Shown piece after piece: positions 1 to 6,392 of a stretch of DNA of 7,691 nucleotides. The notes under the pieces are model-generated. The model did no database searches, was not told the DNA's origin, and worked only from the letters and a program-made list of their open reading frames with translations. Every line of letters begins with the position of its first letter. Position 1 is the stretch's first letter. The translations under genes were made by a program, and so were the position numbers. The stretch lies in contig DJFP01000013.1 of NCBI GenBank assembly GCA_002432565.1, positions 1-7,691 of the forward strand. The letters are read 5' to 3'. The DNA is from Flavobacteriales bacterium UBA5869. GTDB taxonomy: Bacteria; Bacteroidota; Bacteroidia; Flavobacteriales_D; Crocinitomicaceae.

Positions 1-20
1 AACTCTTTTGAACTCTTTTG
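1..20. repeat. 10-bp tandem repeat, two exact copies
   Basis: The unit AACTCTTTTG occurs twice back to back and is followed by a decayed start of a third copy (AACTTATTAA). It lies just downstream of the lipoprotein gene's stop codon. It touches the left edge of the window, so the true copy number is unknown. No function can be read from it; it could be a small variable tandem repeat in an intergenic region. Confidence 0.6.
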
Positions 21-34
21 AACTTATTAAACAC

Positions 35-952
35 TTACCCGCCCCAGTCGCAGTTGGATTCCGGATCGGAACAATTAAACTGCAGGGCTGGCTCTTCCTG
101 ATCTCTTTCAATTGATTGTTTGAGCAGCAAAATCCGGTTTGCTTCCGGGTAAGAAAGGATCTTTGTTTTCAGGATGCGGTTTATTTCTGCCAGTACAACT
201 GGTTTCGGGAACATGTAGATACGGTGTTCCATGTCCATGATTGCCCGTTCGCGAAGTTTAATCAGGTCTTTTTTGAATAAATCGCTTTTTTTGATAACCT
301 GGAATGAACCGCTCAGGAATTTATAAGTGTTGCTGTCGCCCAAAAGAGACCCGCCTCCGTAATCCCAGGTACGCTCGAAGAAAGTGAGCCATCCCGGTTC
401 GTGTCTTCCCTGGTCACCTTCTGCAAGGATTTTTAGAGCCATGAAGTCATCGTCTGCTTCTCCTTTGGTGTATTGTGCTAATTTTTGAAGATCGGGGAAA
501 CTGTAATCCAATACGAATTCGGTGCATTCAGCTACACAAGAAGAACGGAAAGCGAAGGATTTATTATTGATAAAGCTCAGGGCTTCCATTCCGGAGTATC
601 CGTCGGGGAATTTCTTTGAGACTGCTTCTTCGATATCACTGAACACCTTTCTCCCGGAATGATAAACACGGGCAAAATCTTTGTCGGTATGGACGTATGA
701 AAGCGAATCCAGGTAATCAACCATCAATTTTACCGTTTTTTGAGGGAGGATTTTATGAAGTTTCTTCACCTGGTCAGGAGTAAAGTTCCGAACAACTCCA
801 TTTCTGTTTGGAAGCGTATCGGTTACTTTTTCCTCTTGTTTTACTGCTGTTTCCGAGGCTGGTTTACTGGAATCCGCATCCTCTTTTTTCGGATTATTGG
901 AACAGGCGGCTGTAATCAGACAGATTGAAAAGCAGAATAATAGTTGTTTCAT
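35..952 (-). CDS. Hypothetical lipoprotein, 305 aa
   Basis: I do not recognise the family. The ATG at 952 is preferred over the in-frame ATG at 973 because it gives a compact signal peptide (MKQLLFCFSICLITAAC), with the probable lipidated cysteine at residue 17. The residues just after it (SNNPKKEDADSS) form a polar, charged tether; there is no clear surface-export signal of the K-D/E type at +2, so inner-leaflet outer-membrane or periplasmic anchoring is as likely as surface display. The mature part, from about residue 55, looks mainly helical. It has two close cysteine pairs, C139/C143 (SSCVAEC) and C294/C301 near the end, which could form disulfides in the periplasm. The protein ends in DWGG. 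Its neighbour is divergent, so it appears to be transcribed alone or with genes beyond the left edge. The coding call is firm; the function is unknown. Confidence 0.85.
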   Translation of the reverse strand: MKQLLFCFSICLITAACSNNPKKEDADSSKPASETAVKQEEKVTDTLPNRNGVVRNFTPDQVKKLHKILPQKTVKLMVDYLDSLSYVHTDKDFARVYHSGRKVFSDIEEAVSKKFPDGYSGMEALSFINNKSFAFRSSCVAECTEFVLDYSFPDLQKLAQYTKGEADDDFMALKILAEGDQGRHEPGWLTFFERTWDYGGGSLLGDSNTYKFLSGSFQVIKKSDLFKKDLIKLRERAIMDMEHRIYMFPKPVVLAEINRILKTKILSYPEANRILLLKQSIERDQEEPALQFNCSDPESNCDWGG

Positions 953-991
953 AGAGTTTCGAGCTAATATCAATCTAAATTACATTATTTT

Positions 992-999
992 TAAGTTTG
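992..999 (+). promoter_or_regulatory. Candidate Bacteroidota -7 element (TAAGTTTG)
   Basis: TAAGTTTG fits the Bacteroidota -7 consensus TAnnTTTG exactly. It lies 38 bases upstream of the ATG of the HEYGH protein gene, in the 85-base divergent gap, which is a workable position. No TTG-type -33 box is visible at the usual 17-23 base spacing. In AT-rich DNA this could be a chance match. Confidence 0.35.
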
Positions 1000-1037
1000 A
1001 AAATCATAAAATAATCCTTCATTCGTTAGAATTGAGC

Positions 1038-2015
1038 ATGAAATGTTTGACAAGTTCCATCAGATCCTTATATCTTCTAGTTCTATGCATTTTTTTTGTG
1101 CTTCCTTCAAAAGCATCGGGTAGTTCTTCGAAAACTCCTGAATACATCATTATTGATTCCTGGGTGAGTGGTTTTATCGCAGGTCTGGTAAAAACCAAGG
1201 AAAACAGGTGGAAAACTGCCTGGAAAAGAGCGAATCAAAGTGCAAAGAACGATGCGCGCATTTGGGGAGGATTATTTGTTTCCGATACCAATTCGAGATC
1301 CGGAAAACGTTTTTTGGAAGTAGCTTCCCGTTTTACTTATCAGGGACCGCAAACCGGGATAGGTTTTTTTATGGCGCATTTGTACAATACCGTTTTGTGT
1401 AAAGTAAACAATGTTTCTCATCCAAATGGAAGTACACTGCTAAACATGAATGTGGGCTGGACAGGGATTTGTTTCGGGAATTACATCCTTGCAAAAAAGA
1501 ACAGCGCCCCACATCCTGATAACCGTATTTTTCAGCACGAGTACGGACATTACCTTCAAAGTAAGAGAATGGGATTCGCTTATTTGGTGCGTGTTGGCCT
1601 TCCTGCAATTATGAGCACTGGTGTGCATGATGAACATCCGGTAGAAGTTGACTGCAACCGGGAAGGTTTTTTGTACTTTAACAAGATAAATCCGAATTTT
1701 CAAAATGATGTGGGTTATTCGGATAAAAAAGGGTGGGATTTTCTCTATAATCCATTCCCGGATACGATAGGAGTGAAAACAACGGTGGGCAGAAATACTT
1801 TTCGATACATTGATTACCGGGATTCGATCGGAAGAGCGCAGGTCGAGTCACTGAAAGTGAAGGCAAAATGGTTTGATTATGCAGGTTGGATTGCTTTTCC
1901 GGTTCCTGCGGTTATTGGGGTTTGTAACGCAGTTAAATACAACCGGGAGCAAGGGCAAGGTTCCGGCTCCGGCCCTTTGATTATCATTGATGAGCCCGAA
2001 AAGAAGACGAACTAA
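1038..2015 (+). CDS. Secreted HEYGH zincin-like protein, 325 aa
   Basis: The start at 1038 is chosen because it gives a signal peptide (hydrophobic residues 11-23, probable cleavage after A26 in PSKA-SG). The same frame stays open upstream to an ATG at 897, but that extension overlaps the divergent lipoprotein gene and has no signal character. The core, about residues 138-220, contains GWTGICFGNYI, then FQHEYGHYLQS with a zinc-type HExxH at 167-171, then a conserved-looking GLPAIMS stretch and HDEHPVEVDCNREGFLYFN; E203 could be a third metal ligand. From memory, this arrangement resembles a domain found in Bacteroidota proteins, including the C-termini of some RHS-repeat proteins; here it stands alone. 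A hydrophobic stretch at 283-297 may pack or insert into a membrane. Peptidase activity is inferred from the motif only. It converges with the next gene with one base between the stop codons. Confidence 0.85.
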   Translation: MKCLTSSIRSLYLLVLCIFFVLPSKASGSSSKTPEYIIIDSWVSGFIAGLVKTKENRWKTAWKRANQSAKNDARIWGGLFVSDTNSRSGKRFLEVASRFTYQGPQTGIGFFMAHLYNTVLCKVNNVSHPNGSTLLNMNVGWTGICFGNYILAKKNSAPHPDNRIFQHEYGHYLQSKRMGFAYLVRVGLPAIMSTGVHDEHPVEVDCNREGFLYFNKINPNFQNDVGYSDKKGWDFLYNPFPDTIGVKTTVGRNTFRYIDYRDSIGRAQVESLKVKAKWFDYAGWIAFPVPAVIGVCNAVKYNREQGQGSGSGPLIIIDEPEKKTN

Positions 2016-2016
2016 T

Positions 2017-2784
2017 TTAGATTTTTCCGGTTATGTCGTATGCAATGTAACCAAACATTTCTTTCAGTAAACCATGCCAGTCATTCATGGTGCTTATATC
2101 AGGAATGAGTATCTCATCGAAGGTATATGAACGTTTGGGGCCGGTATACAAATCGGTTGAATATGTATCGCATTTTACCCCGGCTTTCTCAAAACAGCCT
2201 CTTGCCCGGCGCATGTGTTTTCCGGAAGTTACCAGTAATATGGATGATGAATTAGGGAATAAACGGTCCAGGATCTTTTTCGATTCAACCGCATTTTCGT
2301 AAGTGTTTTTCGATTTGGTTTCTGTAATGATTACATGCTCCGGAATTCCCCAGTGAACAAGCGTTTCTTTTAACTGAGAAGCTTCGTGCAGGCCTTTGTC
2401 GATGATGTAGCCATGATCACCGGTTATTAAGATGCGATCAATTTTACCCGATTTATAAAGGGATATTGTCTGCCAGATACGGTCAATTCCTCGTCTCGCA
2501 CTCAACACCTTCAGATCGTTATTGTATTCAGCCATTCCGGTTAGAACAACCGCGACATCGTAATGTTTGACTTCTGAAGGAGGTGTTCCGAAAACTTCCC
2601 ACTGCCTGCAAAATTCTTTAAAAATAAAGGTGTTGCTGAAAAACAATGCGATAAAAACAGCAGCATATTTTGCTCTTTTTGCCCGGATACTTTTTTTGGA
2701 ATAAAAAGCAAAATACAGGGCAATCAACAGCCATGTAAAGGGGCTGATGGTAAAGAGCAATATTTTGGAAAGAATAAAGAACAT
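2017..2784 (-). CDS. DUF218/YdcF-ElyC family membrane protein, 255 aa
   Basis: Two hydrophobic segments at residues 3-27 and 39-55 should anchor the protein in the inner membrane, with the globular domain from about 74 onward outside or inside depending on topology. That domain carries the DUF218 hallmarks in order: DVAVVLTGM (76-84), RILITGDHG (117-125), SKNTYENA (158-165) and LLVTSGKHMRRA (183-194). Members such as ElyC and SanA in Escherichia coli influence cell-envelope or peptidoglycan integrity; the biochemical reaction is not settled, so a role in envelope maintenance is only a family-based inference. Its length is normal for the family. It follows the sorting-domain gene on the same strand but is separated from it by a strong hairpin, so it probably has its own promoter, which I could not identify in the short gap. 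Confidence 0.9.
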   Translation of the reverse strand: MFFILSKILLFTISPFTWLLIALYFAFYSKKSIRAKRAKYAAVFIALFFSNTFIFKEFCRQWEVFGTPPSEVKHYDVAVVLTGMAEYNNDLKVLSARRGIDRIWQTISLYKSGKIDRILITGDHGYIIDKGLHEASQLKETLVHWGIPEHVIITETKSKNTYENAVESKKILDRLFPNSSSILLVTSGKHMRRARGCFEKAGVKCDTYSTDLYTGPKRSYTFDEILIPDISTMNDWHGLLKEMFGYIAYDITGKI

Positions 2785-2818
2785 CTTTTTTTGAATGAGA
2801 TCAGATGGTTAAAAATAG

Positions 2819-2857
2819 AAAATCCCGAAGCAGATATTACTATTACTTCGGGATTTT
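2819..2857 (-). terminator. Intrinsic terminator, possibly bidirectional
   Basis: A perfect 12-base inverted repeat (AAAATCCCGAAG at 2819-2830 and CTTCGGGATTTT at 2846-2857) encloses a 15-base loop. Read on the minus strand, the GC-rich stem is followed by a T-rich tract (TTTTCTATTTTT), as expected for a terminator 17 bases after the stop codon of the large secreted protein gene. The plus-strand reading also ends in a T run (ATTTTTC). Confidence 0.8.
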
Positions 2858-2873
2858 TCAAATGAATTGTTTT

Positions 2874-4844
2874 TTATTCTCTTACAAGGTGAACAAAAGT
2901 TTGTCCTTCGACTGCTTTGTCTCCTTTAACATTTGTAATCTTATAAGTGATGAAATAAACCCCATCAGAAGGAATAACACCATCCACTTTACCATCCCAT
3001 TTCGGATTCATACCTGATCCCTGGAAAACGGTATTTCCCCAACGGTTTACAACACTGAATTCAACGTTTGAGTAATTGGTTACAACAAACTCAAAGAAGT
3101 CATTGTCTCCGTCACCATTCGGAGTGAAGATATTCGGCACTTCAAATTCTGGTTCAGGGAAAAGGCAGGAACCGTCGTTCTGAACAGCTGTAGGATCGTA
3201 ATTAATTGCTAACGGATCTGTACATCCGCATGTTTGAACGGAAACATTCACATAAGATGTATCCGAACAATTCGCGTCATCGTATGCAATCAACATGATC
3301 GTTGCATTACCGGAATAAGTGTGATTATGCGAATTCATTGCGTTTTCATTGATCACCGTTCCGTCACCGAAATCCCAGGTATAATGCGTTGAATTTTCAC
3401 TGTTGTTTTCGAATGTTACATCAAAAGGAGCACAGCCTGCCAGTGGATCTGCATCAATGATTGCTACCGGAGGATTTTTAATACTGATCTGAACACTGTC
3501 CGAATCCGTACATGCATCGTCTGTTACTGTGAAATAATACCATCCCGGAGAACGGTTGGTCCAAACGGTAGAGTTAATAAATGATGGGTTCGTTGCACCC
3601 GGACCGTGCCAGTTGTAAGTTGGCTGATTCGGGTTGATCGTTAGTCCGGAAACATAAGCTACTACAGCTCCATCAGTTAAACAGGAACTTGCATCGTAGG
3701 CAACCAGTGAATCAATATTCAATAATTTATTAACGACTAGTATGACACTGTCCTGCCTTTCGAATCCACAACCATCTGATATTGTGACATGATAGGTTAT
3801 GGAATCGTGCTCTGCACCGCCCGTTGATAAACTTTGCGGGTTATTGGTGCTCGGAATATCTGTCCAGTTAACAGTGTAAGGAGGAATAGCCCCTGAAATA
3901 TTTGTAACCTGAACCATCGGATTTGTTGTAGGACAGTAAGAATAGGCGTAATCCTGTAAGTTGTATGTTACGTTATCAGGATGTACATGAATAGTAACCG
4001 GTGAAGAAGTACATTGTAAGACACCAGTAGTGTCATAAACACTAATTGTAAAGGTAGAATCAGTACCTGCTGCCCCTGCAATAAGAGTGTTATCTTCTCC
4101 GGTAAGTCCATTACTCCAAACCAGGTTCATATTTGACGAACAGCTTCCCCCCATTGCATTAATGACAATATTGTCAAGCCCCCAGTTATCAAAACCATTC
4201 CCGGAAGTGTTTTCCTGAAACCATCTGAACATAGTAGAGTATGTATTTGCTGCTGCGGGAATAGGAACTGTAAATGAAGACCATACAGACATAGGGGTTG
4301 AAGGACCACCGAAAGGAGCGCCCGGAGTAGTAGTTGTAGGGATACTTGTTAACATGTCTCCGTTCCAAGCCCAGTAGTTGATTGTTATCCAGGTTGCACC
4401 TCCGTCAATACTATATTGTAGAGCAACCCCTTCATCATATTGGTCAAGCTGTTCACAAGGGGATGAACTTGTATTCGCATAAATCATTTCAAAAGAAACA
4501 AATCCACCGGGACAATGAATATCGAAAGCAGCGGTTGTAATACCCGGAGTTACATTTGATGCCGATGTAGAAGCCCAATAGAATTCTGTACCATCCAAAG
4601 CTGCCGGAGCACATGGAGGTGTAAAGCCAAGACCTCCCTGAGTTGACCATCCCGAAGGAATAGTACTCGTGTTAAAATCAAAGGACTGGTTGGCATTCAA
4701 AAGAGAACCAAGAGCCGAAATCGGCACACTGTCTCCAGGACATACTGTAGTGTCTAAAGGGCTAACGGTTATAAAGCAATTGGTTTGCTGGCTAAATGAC
4801 TGGCCTGAAGCAAGCAGCGCGATAAATAGTATTAATTTTTTCAT
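2874..4844 (-). CDS. Secreted T9SS cargo with PKD and gliding-type C-terminal domain, 656 aa
   Basis: A signal peptide (residues 1-19, ending SFSQ) is followed by a Cys-rich spacer and a reelin/MAM-like beta-sandwich region at about 53-230. Features of that region include FNTSTIPSGW, GVALQYSIDGGATW and NGFDNWGLDNIVI, as in adhesive or carbohydrate-binding extracellular proteins. Residues 240-455 look like Ig-like repeats ending in Cys-bearing strands. A PKD domain covers about 459-537 (THYTWDFGDGT). A short CTDPLAINYD...NDGSC unit lies at 541-560, a repeat common in this phylum. The end, about 569-656, starts PNIFTPNGDGDNDFF and contains NRWGNTVF and DGVYFITY: the TIGR04131 gliding-motility-associated, type B sorting domain. 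It should thus be exported by Sec, moved across the outer membrane by the type IX system and left attached or released outside. The ligand is unknown. It is the second gene of a pair with the small CxxC protein 7 bases upstream. Confidence 0.93.
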   Translation of the reverse strand: MKKLILFIALLASGQSFSQQTNCFITVSPLDTTVCPGDSVPISALGSLLNANQSFDFNTSTIPSGWSTQGGLGFTPPCAPAALDGTEFYWASTSASNVTPGITTAAFDIHCPGGFVSFEMIYANTSSSPCEQLDQYDEGVALQYSIDGGATWITINYWAWNGDMLTSIPTTTTPGAPFGGPSTPMSVWSSFTVPIPAAANTYSTMFRWFQENTSGNGFDNWGLDNIVINAMGGSCSSNMNLVWSNGLTGEDNTLIAGAAGTDSTFTISVYDTTGVLQCTSSPVTIHVHPDNVTYNLQDYAYSYCPTTNPMVQVTNISGAIPPYTVNWTDIPSTNNPQSLSTGGAEHDSITYHVTISDGCGFERQDSVILVVNKLLNIDSLVAYDASSCLTDGAVVAYVSGLTINPNQPTYNWHGPGATNPSFINSTVWTNRSPGWYYFTVTDDACTDSDSVQISIKNPPVAIIDADPLAGCAPFDVTFENNSENSTHYTWDFGDGTVINENAMNSHNHTYSGNATIMLIAYDDANCSDTSYVNVSVQTCGCTDPLAINYDPTAVQNDGSCLFPEPEFEVPNIFTPNGDGDNDFFEFVVTNYSNVEFSVVNRWGNTVFQGSGMNPKWDGKVDGVIPSDGVYFITYKITNVKGDKAVEGQTFVHLVRE

Positions 4845-4851
4845 GACTAAC

Positions 4852-5289
4852 TTATTTAATGGTCAGGTTTTCTGTAGAAATGTGTAAAGGAATGTAAGTA
4901 TTTTTCGGATCATTATTGGTAATGTGCATCGCCAACGGAGATGCAAAGTGTGAAAGATTTCCTTCAATAGAAGACATAGCAGGAATCGTATATGACTTCA
5001 AGTTCTCTTTATTGCACCCGTTACACCCCAAATTGTAATTTACAGCAAGCGTATAAGAAATAGTTATTTCTTTATTCGTTGTATTTTCAAGCTTTACTAA
5101 CACATATTCGTCCTTTGCCTGAATTTCTTTTTTGGCAGAAAATTTTACTCCTTTTACTTCCTGGAAAAGATTCCATTCGGTAGTAAGAGAACCTACAGGC
5201 ATCTTACTTTGGGAAAAAACAGTACTGCTCCATACTAGAAAAGTTAAAGCAATCAATGATACTTTTGCTAAAACACGCATATTCTTCAT
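4852..5289 (-). CDS. Small secreted protein with CNGC motif, 145 aa
   Basis: I do not recognise a named family. The N-terminus is a clear signal peptide (hydrophobic residues 9-20, probable cleavage after VFS at 26, leaving Q27 first). The mature part, about 119 residues, looks rich in beta strands (EYVLVKLENTTNKEITISYTLAV), like a single immunoglobulin-type sandwich. It holds just two cysteines, C89 and C92 in NLGCNGCNK, which could form a tight disulfide or bind a metal. It has no lipobox and no sorting domain, so periplasmic or externally released placement is open. ATG at 5289 is used; a second in-frame ATG at 5280 would also keep the signal peptide and neither has a good ribosome binding site. 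Seven bases separate it from the large secreted protein, which implies one transcript and perhaps a joint role outside the cell. Confidence 0.8.
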   Translation of the reverse strand: MKNMRVLAKVSLIALTFLVWSSTVFSQSKMPVGSLTTEWNLFQEVKGVKFSAKKEIQAKDEYVLVKLENTTNKEITISYTLAVNYNLGCNGCNKENLKSYTIPAMSSIEGNLSHFASPLAMHITNNDPKNTYIPLHISTENLTIK

Positions 5290-5310
5290 AATCTCAAGTT
5301 TATTTTAAAA

Positions 5311-5353
5311 CGAAATAATTAATTAATTCGTTGCGTGAAAATATGCATATTTT
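5311..5353. promoter_or_regulatory. Two adjacent palindromes, candidate operator
   Basis: CGAAATAATTAATTAATTCG at 5311-5330 is a 20-base palindrome with one mismatched pair. AAAATATGCATATTTT at 5338-5353 is a perfect 16-base palindrome. Their centres are 25 bases apart. Both lie 22-64 bases upstream of the CxxC protein's ATG at 5289, in a 171-base AT-rich gap, where a promoter for the two secreted-protein genes should be. No good match to the phylum's -7/-33 promoter was found there. Chance is a real alternative in such AT-rich DNA. Confidence 0.3.
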
Positions 5354-5453
5354 GAAAAAATGTTTGTTTTGTAAAGAGTTGAATGTTAAAATATCATGAA
5401 TTTAATGGATATTGTTAGAAGTTTACGTGAAAAGTTATAAAAAATAACAATGT

Positions 5454-5481
5454 AAAAACATTAGCAATTCAAATTGCCTAA
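5454..5481 (-). terminator. Weak candidate terminator at end of epimerase gene
   Basis: On the minus strand the last codons of the epimerase form a hairpin whose right arm ends in the stop codon: TTAGGCAATT pairs with AATTGCTAA, nine pairs with one bulged G and a two-base loop. It is followed by TGTTTTT. Two further small A/T stems lie just beyond, at 5449-5462 and 5434-5448. The stem is AT-rich and the loop very tight, so efficiency may be low. Confidence 0.4.
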
Positions 5482-6381
5482 ACAAGACTCAATGGTTGGA
5501 AATTCAAATTGAAAGTTTTCGCGCATTAAATTTTCGGGAGATATGTACCGGCTCTTTAGAATTAACTCAGTTTCGGTTCCGATAAGTAAAGCTCCTAGTT
5601 TTAGCATCCATACCGGCTGATTGATGAAATAGGGAATGCCCATACTTCCACGCAATTCTTTTTGAAACACCCTGTTTTGTACCGGATGAGGAGTTCCTAA
5701 ATTGTAAATAGAAGCTGTTTGTTCCTTTTCTGCAATAAAAAAGAGTGCTCTGCAGAAATCCCTGATGTGTATCCAGCTTACCATCTGGTTTCCCGGTCCC
5801 ATTTTACCGCCTAAACCCAGGCATGCCAGTTTTTTTAATACCGGGTAAACTCCGCCGTTCTTTCCCAAAACAATGGTAGAGCGTACGAGTATTTGCCTGG
5901 TTGGAAGATCTTTGAAGGCAAAAAACGCTTTTTCCCAGGCTTTGCATACATTGACAGAAAATCCTTTTCCGATGATTCCTCTTTCTTCCGTATTCGGGTT
6001 CTCCAAAGAGTGTTCGTAAATGGTGGCACTGGCTACATTAATCCAGCAATTAGGTTTAAGCGTGCAATCCTCTATGGCTTCACCGATGATTCGTGTACTG
6101 TCTAACCGTGATGCGAAAATTTCTGCTTTGTTTTTAGCAGTATACCGACAATTCACGGATTTTCCGGCAAGATTAATAACCAAATCTGCGCCTTCCAGTT
6201 CTTTTGCCCATGGACCGATCGTTTTTCCATTCCAAATAACTTGTTTGTACCCATTGGGAAGTTGAGTTATTGGTTTTCGGGATACGGCAATGATTTGATA
6301 CTCTTTTTGATATGTTTTTGTATAGTCAATAATGGATTTCCCAATGAATCCGTTGGCAGCGAAAAGAATGATCTTTTTCAT
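5461..6381 (-). CDS. TIGR01777 family NAD(P)-dependent epimerase/reductase-like protein, 306 aa
   Basis: This is an extended short-chain dehydrogenase of the TIGR01777 type (YfcH/SulA-like in older annotation). Its order of motifs fits: an N-terminal Rossmann loop LFAANGFIG (6-14), ADLVINLAGKSV (65-76), an SRLDSTRII stretch (91-99) and NVASATIYEHS (115-125). These are followed by KAWEKAF (147-153), RSTIVLGKNGGVYP (167-180), VSWIHIRDF (201-209) and a DUF1731-like tail (about 268-306, with KSRYISPENLMRENFQFEFP). The substrate of this family is not known. The first glycine of the usual GxxGxxG is replaced by A8, although G11 and G14 remain, and the usual tyrosine-rich GYYG site reads ATIYE; cofactor binding may thus differ. 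Length is normal. It starts 11 bases after the stop of the DCC-family gene, so the two are almost surely one transcript. Confidence 0.9.
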   Translation of the reverse strand: MKKIILFAANGFIGKSIIDYTKTYQKEYQIIAVSRKPITQLPNGYKQVIWNGKTIGPWAKELEGADLVINLAGKSVNCRYTAKNKAEIFASRLDSTRIIGEAIEDCTLKPNCWINVASATIYEHSLENPNTEERGIIGKGFSVNVCKAWEKAFFAFKDLPTRQILVRSTIVLGKNGGVYPVLKKLACLGLGGKMGPGNQMVSWIHIRDFCRALFFIAEKEQTASIYNLGTPHPVQNRVFQKELRGSMGIPYFINQPVWMLKLGALLIGTETELILKSRYISPENLMRENFQFEFPTIESCLGNLNC

Positions 6382-6392
6382 GGTGTATGGGT

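Noticed and set aside
953..973. Seven-residue N-terminal extension of the lipoprotein (ATG at 973)
   Set aside because: The start at 952 gives a normal lipoprotein signal peptide with the lipobox cysteine at residue 17; the extension adds nothing recognisable.
897..1037. Upstream in-frame extension of the HEYGH protein gene to an ATG at 897
   Set aside because: It overlaps the 5' end of the divergent lipoprotein gene, lacks signal-peptide character, and would bury the signal peptide that begins at 1038.
1369..1866. Minus-strand open frames opposite the HEYGH gene
   Set aside because: They are antisense to a gene with a clear motif and give cysteine- and histidine-rich low-quality translations without known features.
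1951..1977. Inverted repeat AAGGGC ... GCCCTT near the end of the HEYGH gene
   Set aside because: It lies inside coding sequence for a Gly/Ser-rich tail, has no T run after it on either strand, and is too weak to call a terminator of the converging gene.
2805..3017. Plus-strand open frame of 70 codons across the terminator hairpin
   Set aside because: It runs through the intrinsic terminator and the antisense of the conserved sorting domain, so it is not a credible gene.
5290..5460. Possible small RNA or small gene in the 171-base gap
   Set aside because: Apart from the palindromes and the short A/T stems next to the epimerase stop, there is no open frame of note and no promoter matching the phylum's consensus.
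5835..6265. Several open frames of 64-81 codons on both strands within the epimerase gene
   Set aside because: They overlap a gene with clear family motifs and have no signal, domain or start context of their own; they are reading-frame shadows.
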